64,000 nt of DNA from Hexactinellida sp. DTS-2022 (lineage: Eukaryota > Porifera > Hexactinellida), in assembly GCA_028753945.1 (NCBI GenBank), contig JAPNXP010000018.1, positions 2,853,643-2,917,642 of the forward strand, given 5' to 3'. A program made the translations under genes and the position numbers. The notes under the pieces were generated by a model. It saw nothing but the letters and a program-made list of their open reading frames with translations, did not search any database and was not told the origin of the DNA. Shown here one piece after another: positions 60,501 through 61,076 of this stretch; positions within the stretch are counted from its first letter, which is position 1, and each line of letters opens with the position of its first letter.

Positions 60501-60628
60501 GATCACTCTCATTACCAATGGGCTTGTCATCCTTCTTTTCTCGAATTAGTAGAACACTTAGGAACTTCATTAAAGTCAATAGTACTTCATTTTCAGGTGA
60601 CCGACACAACAAGTCAGTAATATCTTCC
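357..60628 (-). CDS. UBR4: UBR4-like giant E3 ubiquitin ligase, internal part (13 exons)
   Basis: Joined minus-strand exons, in order: 60628-60233, 60108-59886, 59685-59117, 56659-56401, 47350-47032, 44945-44638, 39930-39732, 35938-35610, 31333-31134, 17763-17570, 8003-7771, 2915-2494, 542-357. They total 3,837 nt, all open, all with GT-AG introns and matching phases. The translation follows human UBR4 in order: an armadillo-like stretch, a beta-sandwich-like segment, a four-CxxC zinc region, then more helical repeats. Known of the family: UBR4 is a huge cytosolic N-degron ligase that extends ubiquitin chains, works with KCMF1 and calmodulin, and acts in protein quality control. The UBR box and hemiRING lie outside the window. 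The gene looks intact here despite introns of up to 13 kb. Human residues were compared from memory, so the family call is firm but exact alignment is not. Confidence 0.93.
1613..1768. mobile_element. Probable hAT-type MITE
   Basis: The left end is CAGGGGCAGTGGGAGGG; the right end, read inward, is CATTGGCGGCGCCACAGG. This resembles the CAGNGGCGG ends of several MITEs in this window. The flanking 8-mers (atataaac and atttagac) agree at only about five positions, so the borders are tentative. Confidence 0.4.
2122..2314. mobile_element. TA-flanked MITE (pogo/Tc1 type)
   Basis: The ends are CAGTGGAACCTGC and, read inward from the right, CAGTGGAAGTGTGG. Both sides reach ACGGGG further in, and TA flanks both ends. 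About 193 bp, with no coding capacity. A run of nine C lies inside. Confidence 0.65.
2494..2915 (-). CDS. UBR4: UBR4 exon l
   Basis: The exon opens VPNFGEVANEYLDLL (human SIAGECAAEYLALY), then has WRVYLS and GYTLKLLASIL (human WKVYLA and GYALKSLTGLL). It ends at LSLKR before GTGATT. A segment of about 45 residues after this block is longer than in human and unlike it. The phase fits exon 542-357 only if that exon starts at 542. Confidence 0.93.
3230..4559 (+). pseudogene. KRBA2/Ginger-type integrase remnant
   Basis: An integrase (DDE) core is visible: MDLICDLPESEDGYTHI (first Asp), PDIIQHNQGKEF, then YHPMVNGFFEAHN (Glu). The second catalytic Asp of the usual QHDQGKEF has become Asn. A GT-AG intron at 3539-3680 interrupts the core, so this copy was not a processed transcript. 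Downstream, AMNSCKKRS and QTPLKVMWGRES match the C-terminal part of the same family, but an in-frame stop follows DHW before it, and a third block (4370-4559) is out of phase. It is a dead DNA-transposon integrase inside a UBR4 intron. I found no terminal repeats. Confidence 0.75.
4866..5140 (+). repeat. Helitron-like repeat copy 1, 3' half
   Basis: This shares the block from GAGATAAAAATC through the TTTAGGCC-like word to a 3' end of AAGCGACCTAGCAAGCGAG and CTAG, followed by T. The hairpin seen in copy 2 (CCAACCGC GAA GCGGTTGG) is degenerate here. The copy is truncated at its 5' side. Confidence 0.6.
5179..5590 (-). repeat. Helitron-like repeat copy 2, inverted
   Basis: This is a second, longer copy of the same repeat on the minus strand, ending in CTAG at 5179. 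It lies tail to tail with copy 1, with a 38-bp spacer (5141-5178) of AT-rich sequence between the two CTAG ends. The hairpin arms CCAACC...GGTTGG are present. Confidence 0.65.
5591..6439. other. UBR4 intron, no gene seen
   Basis: AT-rich intronic DNA. At 6107-6160 there is a fragment like the pogo-type end AGTAGAACCTCGTTAATA. Nothing else is recognisable. Confidence 0.4.
6440..6909 (+). mobile_element. pogo-like MITE keeping the start of its transposase
   Basis: The ends are CAGTAGAACCCCGCATATCG and, read inward, CAGAGGAACCACGCGTATCG, with TA on both sides. Several copies of the word ATCGGGGC sit at each end. Inside, from 6582, an ATG opens MAAKRHPLTLETRAEVIK, the helix-turn-helix start typical of pogo/Tigger (CENP-B-like) transposases; it then stops. 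It is therefore a deletion derivative of a pogo element. A second copy lies at 29578-30065 in the other orientation. Confidence 0.75.
6912..7770. other. UBR4 intron with a MITE scrap
   Basis: Between about 7185 and 7340 there is a decayed fragment with CGATATAACGGGAGTTGAATA, like the end of the MITE at 41516-41871. No gene seen. Confidence 0.4.
7771..8003 (-). CDS. UBR4: UBR4 exon k
   Basis: The exon contains WLKKMLFHPSS (human WLRQVLFTPAT) and ends LLISYLIE (human LLTSYLDE). A helical segment of about 25 residues found in human UBR4 before this block seems shortened or missing, since the phases of the flanking exons join directly. Acceptor TTTCATTTCAG, donor GTTTGT. Confidence 0.93.
8320..8512 (+). 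repeat. Tandem array, left arm of a foldback-like element
   Basis: About five units of roughly 33 bp, each with a core like ACTAGTTCGA, then CCTTTGGACAGTTGT. Units differ by several substitutions. The same unit occurs in inverted orientation at 12384-12575, so the two arrays may be the ends of one element of about 4.3 kb. Confidence 0.65.
9144..9200 (+). repeat. P-like element terminus (fragment)
   Basis: The block CTAAGGCAATG...GGGACCATGGATTGGTTAA matches the inner part of the 68-bp terminal repeat of the P-like element at 31867-35202. It may be the distal end of the minus-strand P-like remnant at 10855-11210. Confidence 0.5.
9467..9600. mobile_element. hAT-like end fragment
   Basis: The sequence begins CAGCGGTTCTAAAATTGGG, a common hAT terminal motif, and continues with G-rich words (GGGGGTC). 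I see no matching opposite end, so it is probably truncated. Confidence 0.4.
9966..10431. mobile_element. TA-flanked pogo-type MITE
   Basis: The ends are CAGTAGAAGCTCGTTAATAA and, read inward, CAGTAGAACTTCGTTACTAC, with TA on both sides. It is 466 bp and has no coding sequence I recognise. It lies inside the span of the P-like remnant. Confidence 0.65.
10855..11210 (-). pseudogene. P-like transposase fragment (after the THAP domain)
   Basis: The minus strand reads, across several frames, GDTFRNIP, NLKLKD and SAEDEFFLSS, which align in order with GDGTFREIP, NPKLKD and YEDELFFQALS in the remnant at 13297-15264. Frameshifts and stops are frequent. It is an older copy in the opposite orientation. 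Confidence 0.55.
11862..12328 (+). repeat. Helitron-like repeat copy 3 (most complete)
   Basis: It starts in a TA/TG-rich tract, then TTTGTTTGTATGTTCCGAGT. Near the 3' end is a perfect hairpin, CCAACCGC GAA GCGGTTGG (12260-12278), then AGCGACCTAGCAAGCGAAG and CGCGCTAG followed by T. A CTAG end, a 3' hairpin and insertion before T are Helitron/Helentron hallmarks. No protein is encoded, so it is non-autonomous. The class is inferred from the ends alone. Confidence 0.6.
12384..12575 (-). repeat. Tandem array, right arm of a foldback-like element
   Basis: Units containing GTGACAACTGTCCAAAGGT and GACGAACTAGT are the reverse complement of the array at 8320-8512. Some units are degenerate. Confidence 0.6.
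13030..13092 (+). repeat. P-like element left terminus
   Basis: ACCATAGCCTACTAAAGAAG and the inner part TTGGACCAGGGAT match the terminal repeat of the intact P-like copy (CCATAGCATTCTATACA, TTGGACCAGGGATTGG) with several changes. It sits about 200 bp ahead of a THAP-encoding remnant, as expected for that element's left end. Confidence 0.6.
13297..15264 (+). pseudogene. P-element/THAP9-like transposase, decayed copy
   Basis: A THAP zinc domain starts at ATG 13297 (CxxxxC pair with APGCK), is broken by stops, and resumes with ICVKHFRED; the AVPVFL box and CPSYY follow. Later pieces match the P transposase: ISPACNKYLQ, ILQMDKIHVKSD, SYKGGK, TVFAIMDSSLYIKWSG and STDNHPLNVKLFKFV. A GTTAAC-word MITE (14406-14825) is inserted between HVKSD and TSYKGG. 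In P elements the domain after THAP is a leucine-rich dimer region and then an RNase H-like catalytic core. This copy has many stops and cannot be active. Confidence 0.8.
14406..14825. mobile_element. hAT-type MITE with GTTAAC-word arrays, inside a P-like copy
   Basis: The ends are CAAGGGTGGGGTTGG and, read inward from the right, CAAGGCTGGATTCGG. Words of the type GGTTAACCGGTTA are repeated next to both ends. The flanks gtccgat and gcccgat match at 6 of 7 bases and fit a decayed duplication. Removing the insert restores the P-transposase reading HVKSDTSYKGG, which confirms the borders. Confidence 0.7.
15478..16536 (+). mobile_element. Short P-like element keeping the THAP exon
   Basis: The left end has CCATAGCATTCTATACAC, then GTGGTCACTAAAAAATTTGG and ACCAGGGATTGG. 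The right end carries the inverse of the inner part (CCAATCCCTGGTCC, TTTTTAGTGACCAC) but has lost its outermost bases. Inside, ATG 16031 opens MSCVVPGCTSNYRGEDSTK, the start of a THAP domain, ending at a stop 30 codons on. It is a non-autonomous deletion derivative. Confidence 0.7.
16950..17408 (+). repeat. Helitron-like repeat copy 4
   Basis: Same order of blocks as the copy at 11862-12328, from GTTTGCATGTTCCGAGTT to a 3' end with CCGCGAAGCGACC and GCGCTAG followed by T. The hairpin arm is mutated (CAACCGCGAAGCTGTTGG). Confidence 0.6.
17570..17763 (-). CDS. UBR4: UBR4 exon j
   Basis: This exon is easy to miss because it contains no methionine near its start. It reads CLLIIFFN and then STPVIFEYITLPFLKVIL (human KTPVVVENITLMCLRILQ). 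Acceptor TTATGTAG, donor GTAAGAC. It starts by completing the Arg codon of the previous exon and ends one base into a Val codon finished at 8003. Confidence 0.9.
17764..18180. other. UBR4 intron, no gene seen
   Basis: AT-rich, with no repeat family that I can identify. Confidence 0.4.
18181..18468. mobile_element. hAT-type MITE with GAACGAACT-word arrays
   Basis: A 21-bp perfect terminal repeat begins GGAATGAAAGGTTCACGAAC two to three bases inside each end. The flanking 8-mers attatgag and attctgag differ at one base, fitting a hAT duplication. The inside is filled with the word TGAACGAACTGAACG; the opposite strand reads TCGTTCA repeats that look like a Ser/Phe-rich protein but are not a gene. 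Confidence 0.8.
18477..19722. other. UBR4 intron with one repeat relic
   Basis: At 19316-19450 there is a relic resembling 36865-37030 (CCCCCCTAGAAA, TGCCTCCTT). The element at 19675-20085 starts CAATCAACTCCAGTTATAAC and is like the MITE at 41516-41871. No gene seen. Confidence 0.4.
19723..19933. mobile_element. hAT-type MITE, CTAGGCG-word family, copy A
   Basis: The ends are CAGGGTGTTATCTAGGCG and AGATGAAAGCCTG. The word TCTAGGCGTACAAA is repeated inside. It is homologous to 48771-48960, whose 8-bp duplication is perfect. The flanks here (taactaag, tacgaagc) are only loosely alike. It interrupts an older Tc1-type MITE. Confidence 0.7.
20090..21490 (+). pseudogene. P-element/THAP9-like transposase, second decayed copy
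   Basis: The reading starts at IPQERNVIIQMDEI, is broken by a MITE (20144-20571), and resumes EIHVKSEIYYKGGKVYGPN. It continues with NPLNVNRFKLFS, QKDFKKTFRYPN, LAALRIHDEFRLPEYHK and LSHNDERLSYLTHLGYSL, matching P-type transposases in order across frames. The 5' part with the THAP domain is missing. Confidence 0.75.
20144..20571. mobile_element. MITE with CCCTGTACA-word arrays, inside a P-like copy
   Basis: The ends are CATACCTGCCAACC and, read inward, CATACCTACCAAACG. The word CCCTGTACA occurs many times in both orientations. The flank gagata is repeated on both sides (6 bp exact). Removing the insert restores DEIHVKS in the P-like transposase. Confidence 0.7.
21491..22882. other. UBR4 intron with hairpin repeats
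   Basis: A hairpin, TTGGAGGCACTA...TAGTGCCTCCAA, lies at 22335-22390, and a perfect 16-bp palindrome CTATACTATAGTATAG lies at 22762-22777. The first block is repeated, in interrupted form, around the transposon at 22883-24090. No gene seen. Confidence 0.45.
23000..23560 (-). pseudogene. IS630/Tc1-type DDE transposase, frameshifted
   Basis: Pieces in order are VDECGHG (first Asp), TARTRGRSVFGQPAKR in another frame, ILDDAPCHRG (second Asp) and, after a further shift, LIRLPPYSCELNPIEF (Glu). This order and the PPYSxxLNPIE box identify the DDE_3 superfamily. The N-terminal DNA-binding part is not recognisable. At least two frameshifts make it inactive. Confidence 0.75.
23667..23890. repeat. Segment shared with 31690-31866 and 35203-35271
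   Basis: About 220 bp, including GTGTACTTATTGATATC and GCTAATGCTAGACACAGAAA, occur nearly unchanged in the copy at 31.7 k, where the complete P-like element has split it. It belongs to the inner part of the IS630-like element or to an older repeat within it. Confidence 0.7.
24091..25254. other. UBR4 intron, palindromic relics only
   Basis: ACTATAGTATAGTCGGCAC near 24909 and ACTATACTATATAGTAT near 24963 belong with the palindrome at 22762. No gene seen. Confidence 0.4.
25255..25810 (+). other. Open stretch of unknown nature
   Basis: A frame open from 25559 to 25804 (about 81 codons) has unremarkable composition, and the 300 bp before it read as broken coding-like sequence. I recognise no domain. 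It may be a transposon relic; I do not claim a gene. Confidence 0.25.
25841..25940. mobile_element. 100-bp TA-flanked MITE with 25-bp perfect ends
   Basis: The ends CAGGTAAACCTCCCAAAGCG are exact inverted copies over 25 bp. TA flanks both sides. The short middle is also partly self-complementary (GCCGCTTCTCGGAGG). The perfect ends suggest a fairly recent insertion. Confidence 0.85.
26105..26826 (+). repeat. Helitron-like repeat copy 5, split by a MITE
   Basis: It begins after a TG/TA microsatellite with TTTGTTTGTAAGTTCCGAGT and ends GCGAAGACGCTAG before T. A 270-bp hAT-type MITE (26190-26459) splits it. The 3' hairpin is largely lost. Confidence 0.6.
26190..26459. mobile_element. hAT-type MITE with perfect 8-bp duplication
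   Basis: The ends are CAGTAGCGGCG and, read inward, CAGGGGCGGCG. The target gatatagg is duplicated exactly at 26182-26189 and 26460-26467. It sits inside the Helitron-like copy, so it is younger than that repeat. Confidence 0.85.
27007..28156 (+). mobile_element. 1.15-kb non-coding element, copy A
   Basis: The ends are CACAGTGGCTTAA and its inverse TTAAGCCACTGTG, with tcata duplicated on both sides (5 bp). No coding frame is visible. A second copy in the opposite orientation lies at 57382-58475. The class is uncertain; a non-autonomous DNA transposon is most likely. Confidence 0.7.
28372..28658. mobile_element. hAT-type MITE with perfect 8-bp duplication
   Basis: The ends are TTAGCGGCGGATTC and, read inward, AACGGCGGATTCC. 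gcacatag is repeated exactly at 28364-28371 and 28659-28666. G-rich and C-rich runs follow the ends. Confidence 0.8.
28783..29203. mobile_element. MITE with GACCCAT-word arrays
   Basis: The right end, read inward, is CAGGGGTGTAAAACAGAATG; the left is GGTTTACACCAGAGTGGAC. Next to both ends the word TGACCCATGACCCAT is repeated, inverted between sides. Read as protein on the minus strand this gives a meaningless Met-Gly-His repeat. No clean target duplication is visible. Confidence 0.65.
29210..29577. other. UBR4 intron, no gene seen
   Basis: Nothing recognisable between the GACCCAT MITE and the pogo-like MITE. Confidence 0.4.
29578..30065 (-). mobile_element. pogo-like MITE, second copy, inverted
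   Basis: The ends are CAGTGGAACCCCGCTTATCG and, read inward, CAGTAGAACCCCGCGTATCG. The minus strand carries the same transposase start, MAAKRHPLTLETRA, as 6440-6909 and then shifts frame. TA is present on the left; the right flank is AA. Confidence 0.75.
30135..30319. mobile_element. 185-bp TA-flanked MITE
   Basis: The ends are CAGTCGAAATCGAGTTTTTT and, read inward, CAGTCGAAATCGGGTTTTTT; only one base differs in 20. TA flanks both sides. Confidence 0.8.
30320..31133. other. UBR4 intron, no gene seen
   Basis: A fragment GACCTAACAAGCAAAGCGC near 30920 resembles the 3' end of the Helitron-like family. Otherwise nothing is seen. Confidence 0.4.
31134..31333 (-). CDS. UBR4: UBR4 exon i
   Basis: The exon begins VRELILTLNHDN (human VRQLMCLLTRDN), continues HPNFGLAVHHEVQLMI (human NPDLASSLQYEMLLLT) and ends WEDRLR (human WELRLR). 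Acceptor ACATAG, donor GTAATC. The intron upstream of it in gene order (35609-31334) holds the complete P-like transposon; the intron after it is 13 kb. Confidence 0.95.
31690..31866. repeat. Left part of a repeat split by the P-like element
   Basis: Matches 23667-23845 closely (GTGTACTTATTGATATC, ATTATTGTCGTATAGGAAG). The remainder resumes at 35203. Confidence 0.75.
31867..35202 (+). mobile_element. Complete P-element/THAP9-like transposon (3.3 kb)
   Basis: The terminal repeats start CATAGCATTCTATACATA and are 68 bp long with about three mismatches. The target gtttaac is duplicated on both sides (8 bp, ggtttaac, if the shared G is counted), as for P elements. The insertion site is known, because the surrounding repeat exists unbroken at 23667-23890. 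The internal transposase is damaged (see 32217-34690), so this copy may move only if another copy supplies the enzyme. Confidence 0.9.
32217..34690 (+). pseudogene. THAP-domain P-type transposase, damaged
   Basis: The ATG at 32217 begins MSCVVPG; one base is missing in the second zinc Cys codon, after which the other frame reads SNYKSQDEST. A GT-AG intron (32373-32426) leads into VCIRHFKED with the THAP Cys-x2-His, then the box AVPSIF. Later blocks are VETILDEVDTFLLLLQTIN, FHGISPACYRLIQSANCL, ILLMDEVHIRSDASYKGG (RNase H-like core), SSAADLYPIITKTIGDIES and, at 34202-34690, the C-terminal part with NYVAGHA and GSLKYPSEIIYQ. Stops at 32883 and elsewhere confirm loss of function. Known of the family: P transposase binds its own ends through THAP and cuts with a DDE-like core. 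Confidence 0.85.
35203..35271. repeat. Right part of the repeat split by the P-like element
   Basis: Continues the match to 23840-23890 (CGAAAATATTTGTGGAATGT, CTTTCCATATATG), with a small extra segment. Confidence 0.7.
35610..35938 (-). CDS. UBR4: UBR4 exon h
   Basis: The exon contains RHELVRYDLQR (human RKELLEYDLQQ) and KCYGCIARASKHCVYLL (human KCYGCASAVTEHCITLL). The open frame continues past the true end to about 35548, but the GAA|GTAAGT donor at 35610 is required: the next UBR4 residues (VRELIL) come from exon 31333-31134 in the correct phase. Confidence 0.95.
36063..36278. mobile_element. hAT-type MITE with 8-bp duplication
   Basis: The ends are CAGTGGCGGAGTC and, read inward, CAGAGGCGGATCCAG. 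The flanks acaataac and acagtaac differ at one base. G-rich and C-rich runs lie near the ends. Confidence 0.8.
36865..37030. repeat. Repeat relic like 19316-19450
   Basis: CCCCCCTAGAAA, AACATATCCCA and TGCCTCCTTTGTATGCAAATC recur in both places. It looks like a decayed MITE; the ends are unclear. Confidence 0.45.
37385..37568. repeat. AAATTATTTGATTTG-word array
   Basis: The words TTTGAAATTATTTGATTTGA and ATTTCAAATATTTG are repeated many times, ending near AAATGATTTATTTACAACCC. It resembles the arrays at 45313-45480 and 45985-46160, so it is probably another member of that family. Confidence 0.5.
37840..37912. repeat. TA-type MITE fragment (CTTAATTGGGAC family)
   Basis: CAGCTTAATTGGGACAAGAG and the inverse CCCAATTAAGCGGAGTAGAC form a hairpin. 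Related ends occur at 54702-54825 and 60909-60985. Confidence 0.5.
37965..38345 (+). repeat. Helitron-like repeat copy 6, 3'-truncated
   Basis: Same blocks as the other copies from TTTGTTTGCATGTTCCGAGT to AACCACACACCAACCGC, where it stops inside the hairpin. No CTAG end is present. Confidence 0.6.
38400..38575 (-). repeat. Helitron-like repeat copy 7, 5' part, inverted
   Basis: The minus strand reads TTTGTTTATATGTTTCGAGT, CTGGACGCTTTCCAAATCTC and AACAAGATGAG. It faces copy 6 in the opposite orientation. Confidence 0.55.
38576..39731. other. UBR4 intron with a hAT-like MITE
   Basis: At 39151-39310 a sequence starts CAGTGGCGGCGCTAGCCAG and ends near AACCGCCTCGG, like the CAGNGGCGG MITEs, but without a clear duplication. 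Its first 30 bases form a hairpin (GGCGGC...GCCGCC). No gene seen. Confidence 0.45.
39732..39930 (-). CDS. UBR4: UBR4 exon g
   Basis: The exon begins VYKQLILHRHALDML (human VYHQLMGHRPQLENL) and ends FNELSKIIQ (human FDELSKIIQ). The middle is a Ser/Thr/Gly/Lys-rich linker, variable in the family. Acceptor TTTAG, donor GTAGTTT; phase 0 in, phase 1 out. Confidence 0.94.
39931..40553. other. UBR4 intron, no gene seen
   Basis: AT-rich; nothing recognisable. Confidence 0.4.
40554..41182. mobile_element. pogo-type MITE with AATCGGGG words
   Basis: The ends are CAGTGTAACCTCTGGAATCG, identical over 20 bp when the right end is read inward. The word GGAATCGGGG recurs near both ends. The flanks are AA on the left and TA on the right, so the TA duplication is probably mutated on one side. 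Confidence 0.75.
41516..41871. mobile_element. TA-flanked MITE nested in the MULE
   Basis: The right end, read inward, is CAGTCAACTCTCGTTATATC; the left is CAATATAGTCCGATTATATC. Words of the type TTATATCGAAG recur inside. TA is on both sides. It breaks the transposase frame after HFSMDAN. Confidence 0.75.
41872..43308 (-). pseudogene. FLYWCH-MULE transposase, damaged
   Basis: The ATG at 43308 opens a protein whose residues 25-75 form a FLYWCH finger: GGFIYG, HWQCERRGVCKARVHTKG and the His pair in NDHLHQPD. A frameshift near 43085, a TAG after FGTQRNL and another shift near 42385 break it. The MULE core follows: SSQCWLADGNFKTAPELF, MIMDFEKAAINSF (second Asp) and CCFFHLTQNVLGKVQ. The third part reads FENTYIGR, then in another frame IPYGLSRTTNIVEAWHRSYN, NHPTIWKFIESLKREQ. 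The domain order is normal for animal MULEs with FLYWCH fingers. Confidence 0.85.
43599..44637. other. UBR4 intron, no gene seen
   Basis: Nothing recognisable apart from AT-rich sequence. Confidence 0.4.
44638..44945 (-). CDS. UBR4: UBR4 exon f (cysteine-rich zinc region)
   Basis: This is the most conserved exon. It carries four CxxC pairs in order: CPRC, CGNC, CHKC and CNAC, and the stretch INYDEKDPFLCNACGY. All eight cysteines expected from human UBR4 are present, so zinc binding is probably kept. It ends LLEKADQ before a consensus GTAAGT donor. Confidence 0.97.
45300..46165. mobile_element. Probable MITE with AAATCAAATCATT-word arrays
   Basis: Arrays of AAATCAAATCATT and its variants lie at 45313-45480 and 45985-46160, separated by about 500 bp of unrelated DNA. 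The right end has TTTATGTAAAGCCCTACC. The left border is unclear. Confidence 0.5.
46340..46625 (+). pseudogene. mariner transposase 3' fragment
   Basis: HPAYSPDLSPCDF (the box holding the last catalytic Asp of mariner) is followed by a stop, then KELVGKHFS, NEVWKSLKTAP and, in another frame, FFDCLSQLKRNID. These match the C-terminal end of mariner transposases. Only about 95 codons remain. Confidence 0.75.
46805..46860 (-). repeat. P-like element terminus (fragment)
   Basis: Read on the minus strand, AAGCAATGGCATTCTATTC and TCTGGACCATGGATGG resemble the P-like terminal repeat. No matching partner end was found. Confidence 0.35.
47032..47350 (-). CDS. UBR4: UBR4 exon e (beta-sandwich-like segment)
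   Basis: The exon contains IADLKRQKMVKTI and WHKAKEVTL (human IGDLKRTKMVRTI and WHKAKKVQL). Human UBR4 has a predicted galactose-binding-like beta-sandwich here; that assignment is family knowledge, not seen directly. Acceptor TTTCTAG, donor GTATGTG. The exon ends one base into the Asp codon finished by the next exon. Confidence 0.95.
48066..48228. mobile_element. CAGTAGATG-family MITE, copy A
   Basis: It begins CAGTAGATGCTGGTTATAAG and runs to ACAACCGGCAACCACTTT, sharing GGAAAATGGTAGCCATATA with the copy at 49042-49198. The right end is mutated. Confidence 0.55.
48257..48339 (+). repeat. TTTG/TATG microsatellite
   Basis: About 80 bp of GTTT units with periodic GTAT variants. On the plus strand it reads as a Phe/Val/Cys/Leu repeat, which is not a gene. 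Confidence 0.85.
48771..48960. mobile_element. hAT-type MITE, CTAGGCG family, copy B
   Basis: The ends are CAGGGTTTATCCAGGCG and, read inward, CAGGCTTTCATCC. gttccaag is duplicated exactly at 48763-48770 and 48961-48968. It shares its interior (AGGAGCGTAATTT, TCTAGGCGTACAAAATGAAA) with 19723-19933. Confidence 0.88.
49042..49198. mobile_element. CAGTAGATG-family MITE, copy B
   Basis: The ends are CAGTAGATGTCGG and, read inward, CAGTGGATCCAGG, with TA on both sides. It contains ATAAGAACAT words near the left and ATAAGC words near the right. Confidence 0.65.
49400..51760 (-). pseudogene. Probable P-type transposase remnant, minus strand
   Basis: Coding-like blocks, high to low coordinate: FRQDLENFLERRSLKYKDRP and MSAEDILLSKHN; after a MITE (50954-51500), DPGILDFIENPVIFWNHLL; then WIETWESLTK, LNRQTFTSLRHTCIVLPLL and, after an intron-like AG, LENHFGLCRQLSGANYHIS and ILESERRLK; finally KQILVYLA near 49830. 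The block around FGLCRQLSGANYH resembles the GRYRQL(S/A)G(A/S)xY box of P-type transposase C-termini. The N-terminal blocks I cannot assign. Frames change between blocks. Confidence 0.5.
50954..51500. mobile_element. hAT-type MITE with GCTGTTAACAGC-word arrays
   Basis: The ends are CAAGGATGGAAACAGCC and, read inward, CAGGGGTGGTGAATC. The flanks attttgac and attctgac differ at one base. The palindromic word GCTGTTAACAGC and half-sites AATTGGCTATTAACAGC occur more than a dozen times. It splits the transposase remnant at 49400-51760. Confidence 0.8.
52165..52327 (+). repeat. Helitron-like repeat copy 8, 3' end, split by a MITE
   Basis: GTATGTAAACCATACACCAA, then AAGCGACCTTGTAAGC, and, after the insert, GAAGCGCTCTAG before T. 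Confidence 0.6.
52215..52307. mobile_element. 93-bp hAT-type MITE with perfect 8-bp duplication
   Basis: ttgtaagc is duplicated exactly at 52207-52214 and 52308-52315. The right end, read inward, is CAGTGGTTCCCGGACAAC; the left is CTGCCATTCCCAATC. It is inserted a few bases from the 3' end of the Helitron-like copy. Confidence 0.75.
52874..53368. mobile_element. hAT-type MITE with GATTAC-word arrays
   Basis: The ends are CAGACCTGGGGCTGATTAC and, read inward, CAGGCTTGGGGCTGATTAC. cctcaacc is duplicated exactly on both sides. The array GATTACGATTACGATTAC appears twice (52897-52965 and 53239-53308), each time followed by GTAATCGATTACAATCGATT. An inner copy of the left end (ACCTGGGGCTGATT at 53214) suggests a tandem rearrangement. 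A G run of about 18 lies at 53191. Frames across it read as Asp-Tyr or Ile-Thr repeats, which is not a gene. Confidence 0.88.
53665..54110. repeat. Degenerate tandem array, ~30-bp unit
   Basis: Units follow a pattern like TCAAATTCATACTTCGGAAT then ATACGTAGG, about a dozen times, each different. This is a decayed minisatellite. Confidence 0.65.
54211..54366. mobile_element. hAT-type MITE with 8-bp duplication
   Basis: The ends are CAGAGGCGTGGCCAGG and, read inward, CAGAGGCGTAGCTAGG. The flanks catgatgg and catgctgg differ at one base. Confidence 0.85.
54375..56400. other. UBR4 intron with minor repeat fragments
   Basis: At 54702-54825 CTACTCCGCCTAATAGAGC and CCGCTTAATCGGGTC belong to the CTTAATTGGGAC MITE family. 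No gene seen. Confidence 0.4.
56401..56659 (-). CDS. UBR4: UBR4 exon d
   Basis: The exon contains GQKAAQFVELL (human GRKAAQFVDLL) and, at its 3' end, LDGYFLESEPCLICNNPE, almost identical to human. The CLICNN cysteines are part of the conserved region before the beta-sandwich. The donor is GTTTGT, which is weak but the only one that keeps the frame. A 9-kb intron follows. Confidence 0.95.
56660..57381. other. UBR4 intron, no gene seen
   Basis: At 57211-57295 a G/C-rich block has CAGCGGCGGAAATAAACC on the left and GGCACAGGCGG on the right, possibly a small hAT relic. Confidence 0.35.
57382..58475 (-). mobile_element. 1.1-kb non-coding element, copy B (inverted to 27007-28156)
   Basis: The minus strand aligns with copy A over its whole length, for example ATTGATAGCTGGGAATTGAA and GGCATCATCAAAAATGAT. 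The right end CCACTGTG is intact and the left end has one change (CACGGTGG). No target duplication remains. Confidence 0.75.
58476..59116. other. UBR4 intron, no gene seen
   Basis: ATTCGGGCCCG near 58660 and AATTCGGGCTGG near 58750 may be a decayed MITE; otherwise nothing. Confidence 0.35.
59117..59685 (-). CDS. UBR4: UBR4 exon c
   Basis: This is the longest exon here (569 nt). It contains NWQDYCLKSASTVPFLL (human NWQKFCIKDDSVLYFLL) and FLLETNSLLLRQQ (human FLLESNSSSVRWQ). The low-complexity serine/lysine insert present in human UBR4 between these blocks is absent. Acceptor TTCTCTAG, donor GTATAC; it ends two bases into a Ser codon. Confidence 0.93.
59886..60108 (-). CDS. UBR4: UBR4 exon b
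   Basis: The exon starts with the base that completes Arg, then reads LPCQLKRICDL (human LPYQIKKIADT). It later contains WFSYLSEYMVI and GSRDGYRKLRDI, both close to human UBR4. The acceptor is TTTTTCTAG and the donor GTAAA. It ends in phase 0. The introns on both sides are short (124 and 200 bp), unlike most of this gene. Confidence 0.93.
60233..60628 (-). CDS. UBR4: UBR4 exon a
   Basis: The acceptor is TTTAG before the first G and the donor is GTATAT. The translation contains EVLLTLMKFLSVLL and then LLPFFMKQNTREKDD, matching the human stretch with LLPFFTRQYVK. The exon ends two bases into a codon (AG), which the next exon completes as Arg. The upstream part of the gene lies beyond the right window edge, behind an intron that carries a hAT transposon. 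Confidence 0.9.
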
Positions 60629-61076
60629 CTAAACATCATTAATATGATAAATAATACCATATCACATAGATATTTGACAATATAATTGAAGTACACTATA
60701 AAGTAAGAAAATGATCCAGATCATTTTTAAAAGGTATAAGAAATACGAATATATTTAACGAAGGTATTGAACATAGGACAACTGAAAAATCGGCTATTCA
60801 GAAAGTGCAAATTATTAATGCATGACGGTCAAGGAGAGTTTATTAGTGTAAATAAATTTTGGAATTTACATTAAATAGATGTTTTACATTATTATGTACA
60901 TAATTTACGCACAGTCTACACCGCTTAATTGGTACACGTTTCAGGCGTCTTGTGCCAATTGAGTGGAGTTCCCAGTAAACCAAAACTAACTAAAGTAGCG
61001 CTTTAGTAGCTATTTACCAGAATTTAAGGTTTTAAACCTGTTATAACAATTCCTCATAAGCTTGCAGACCCTTGAG
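60629..61076. other. UBR4 intron, right part
   Basis: CAGTCTACACCGCTTAATTGG at 60912 and its partner AATTGAGTGGAGTTCCCAGT form an end of the CTTAATTGGGAC MITE family. No further UBR4 exon is visible up to the window end. Confidence 0.45.
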
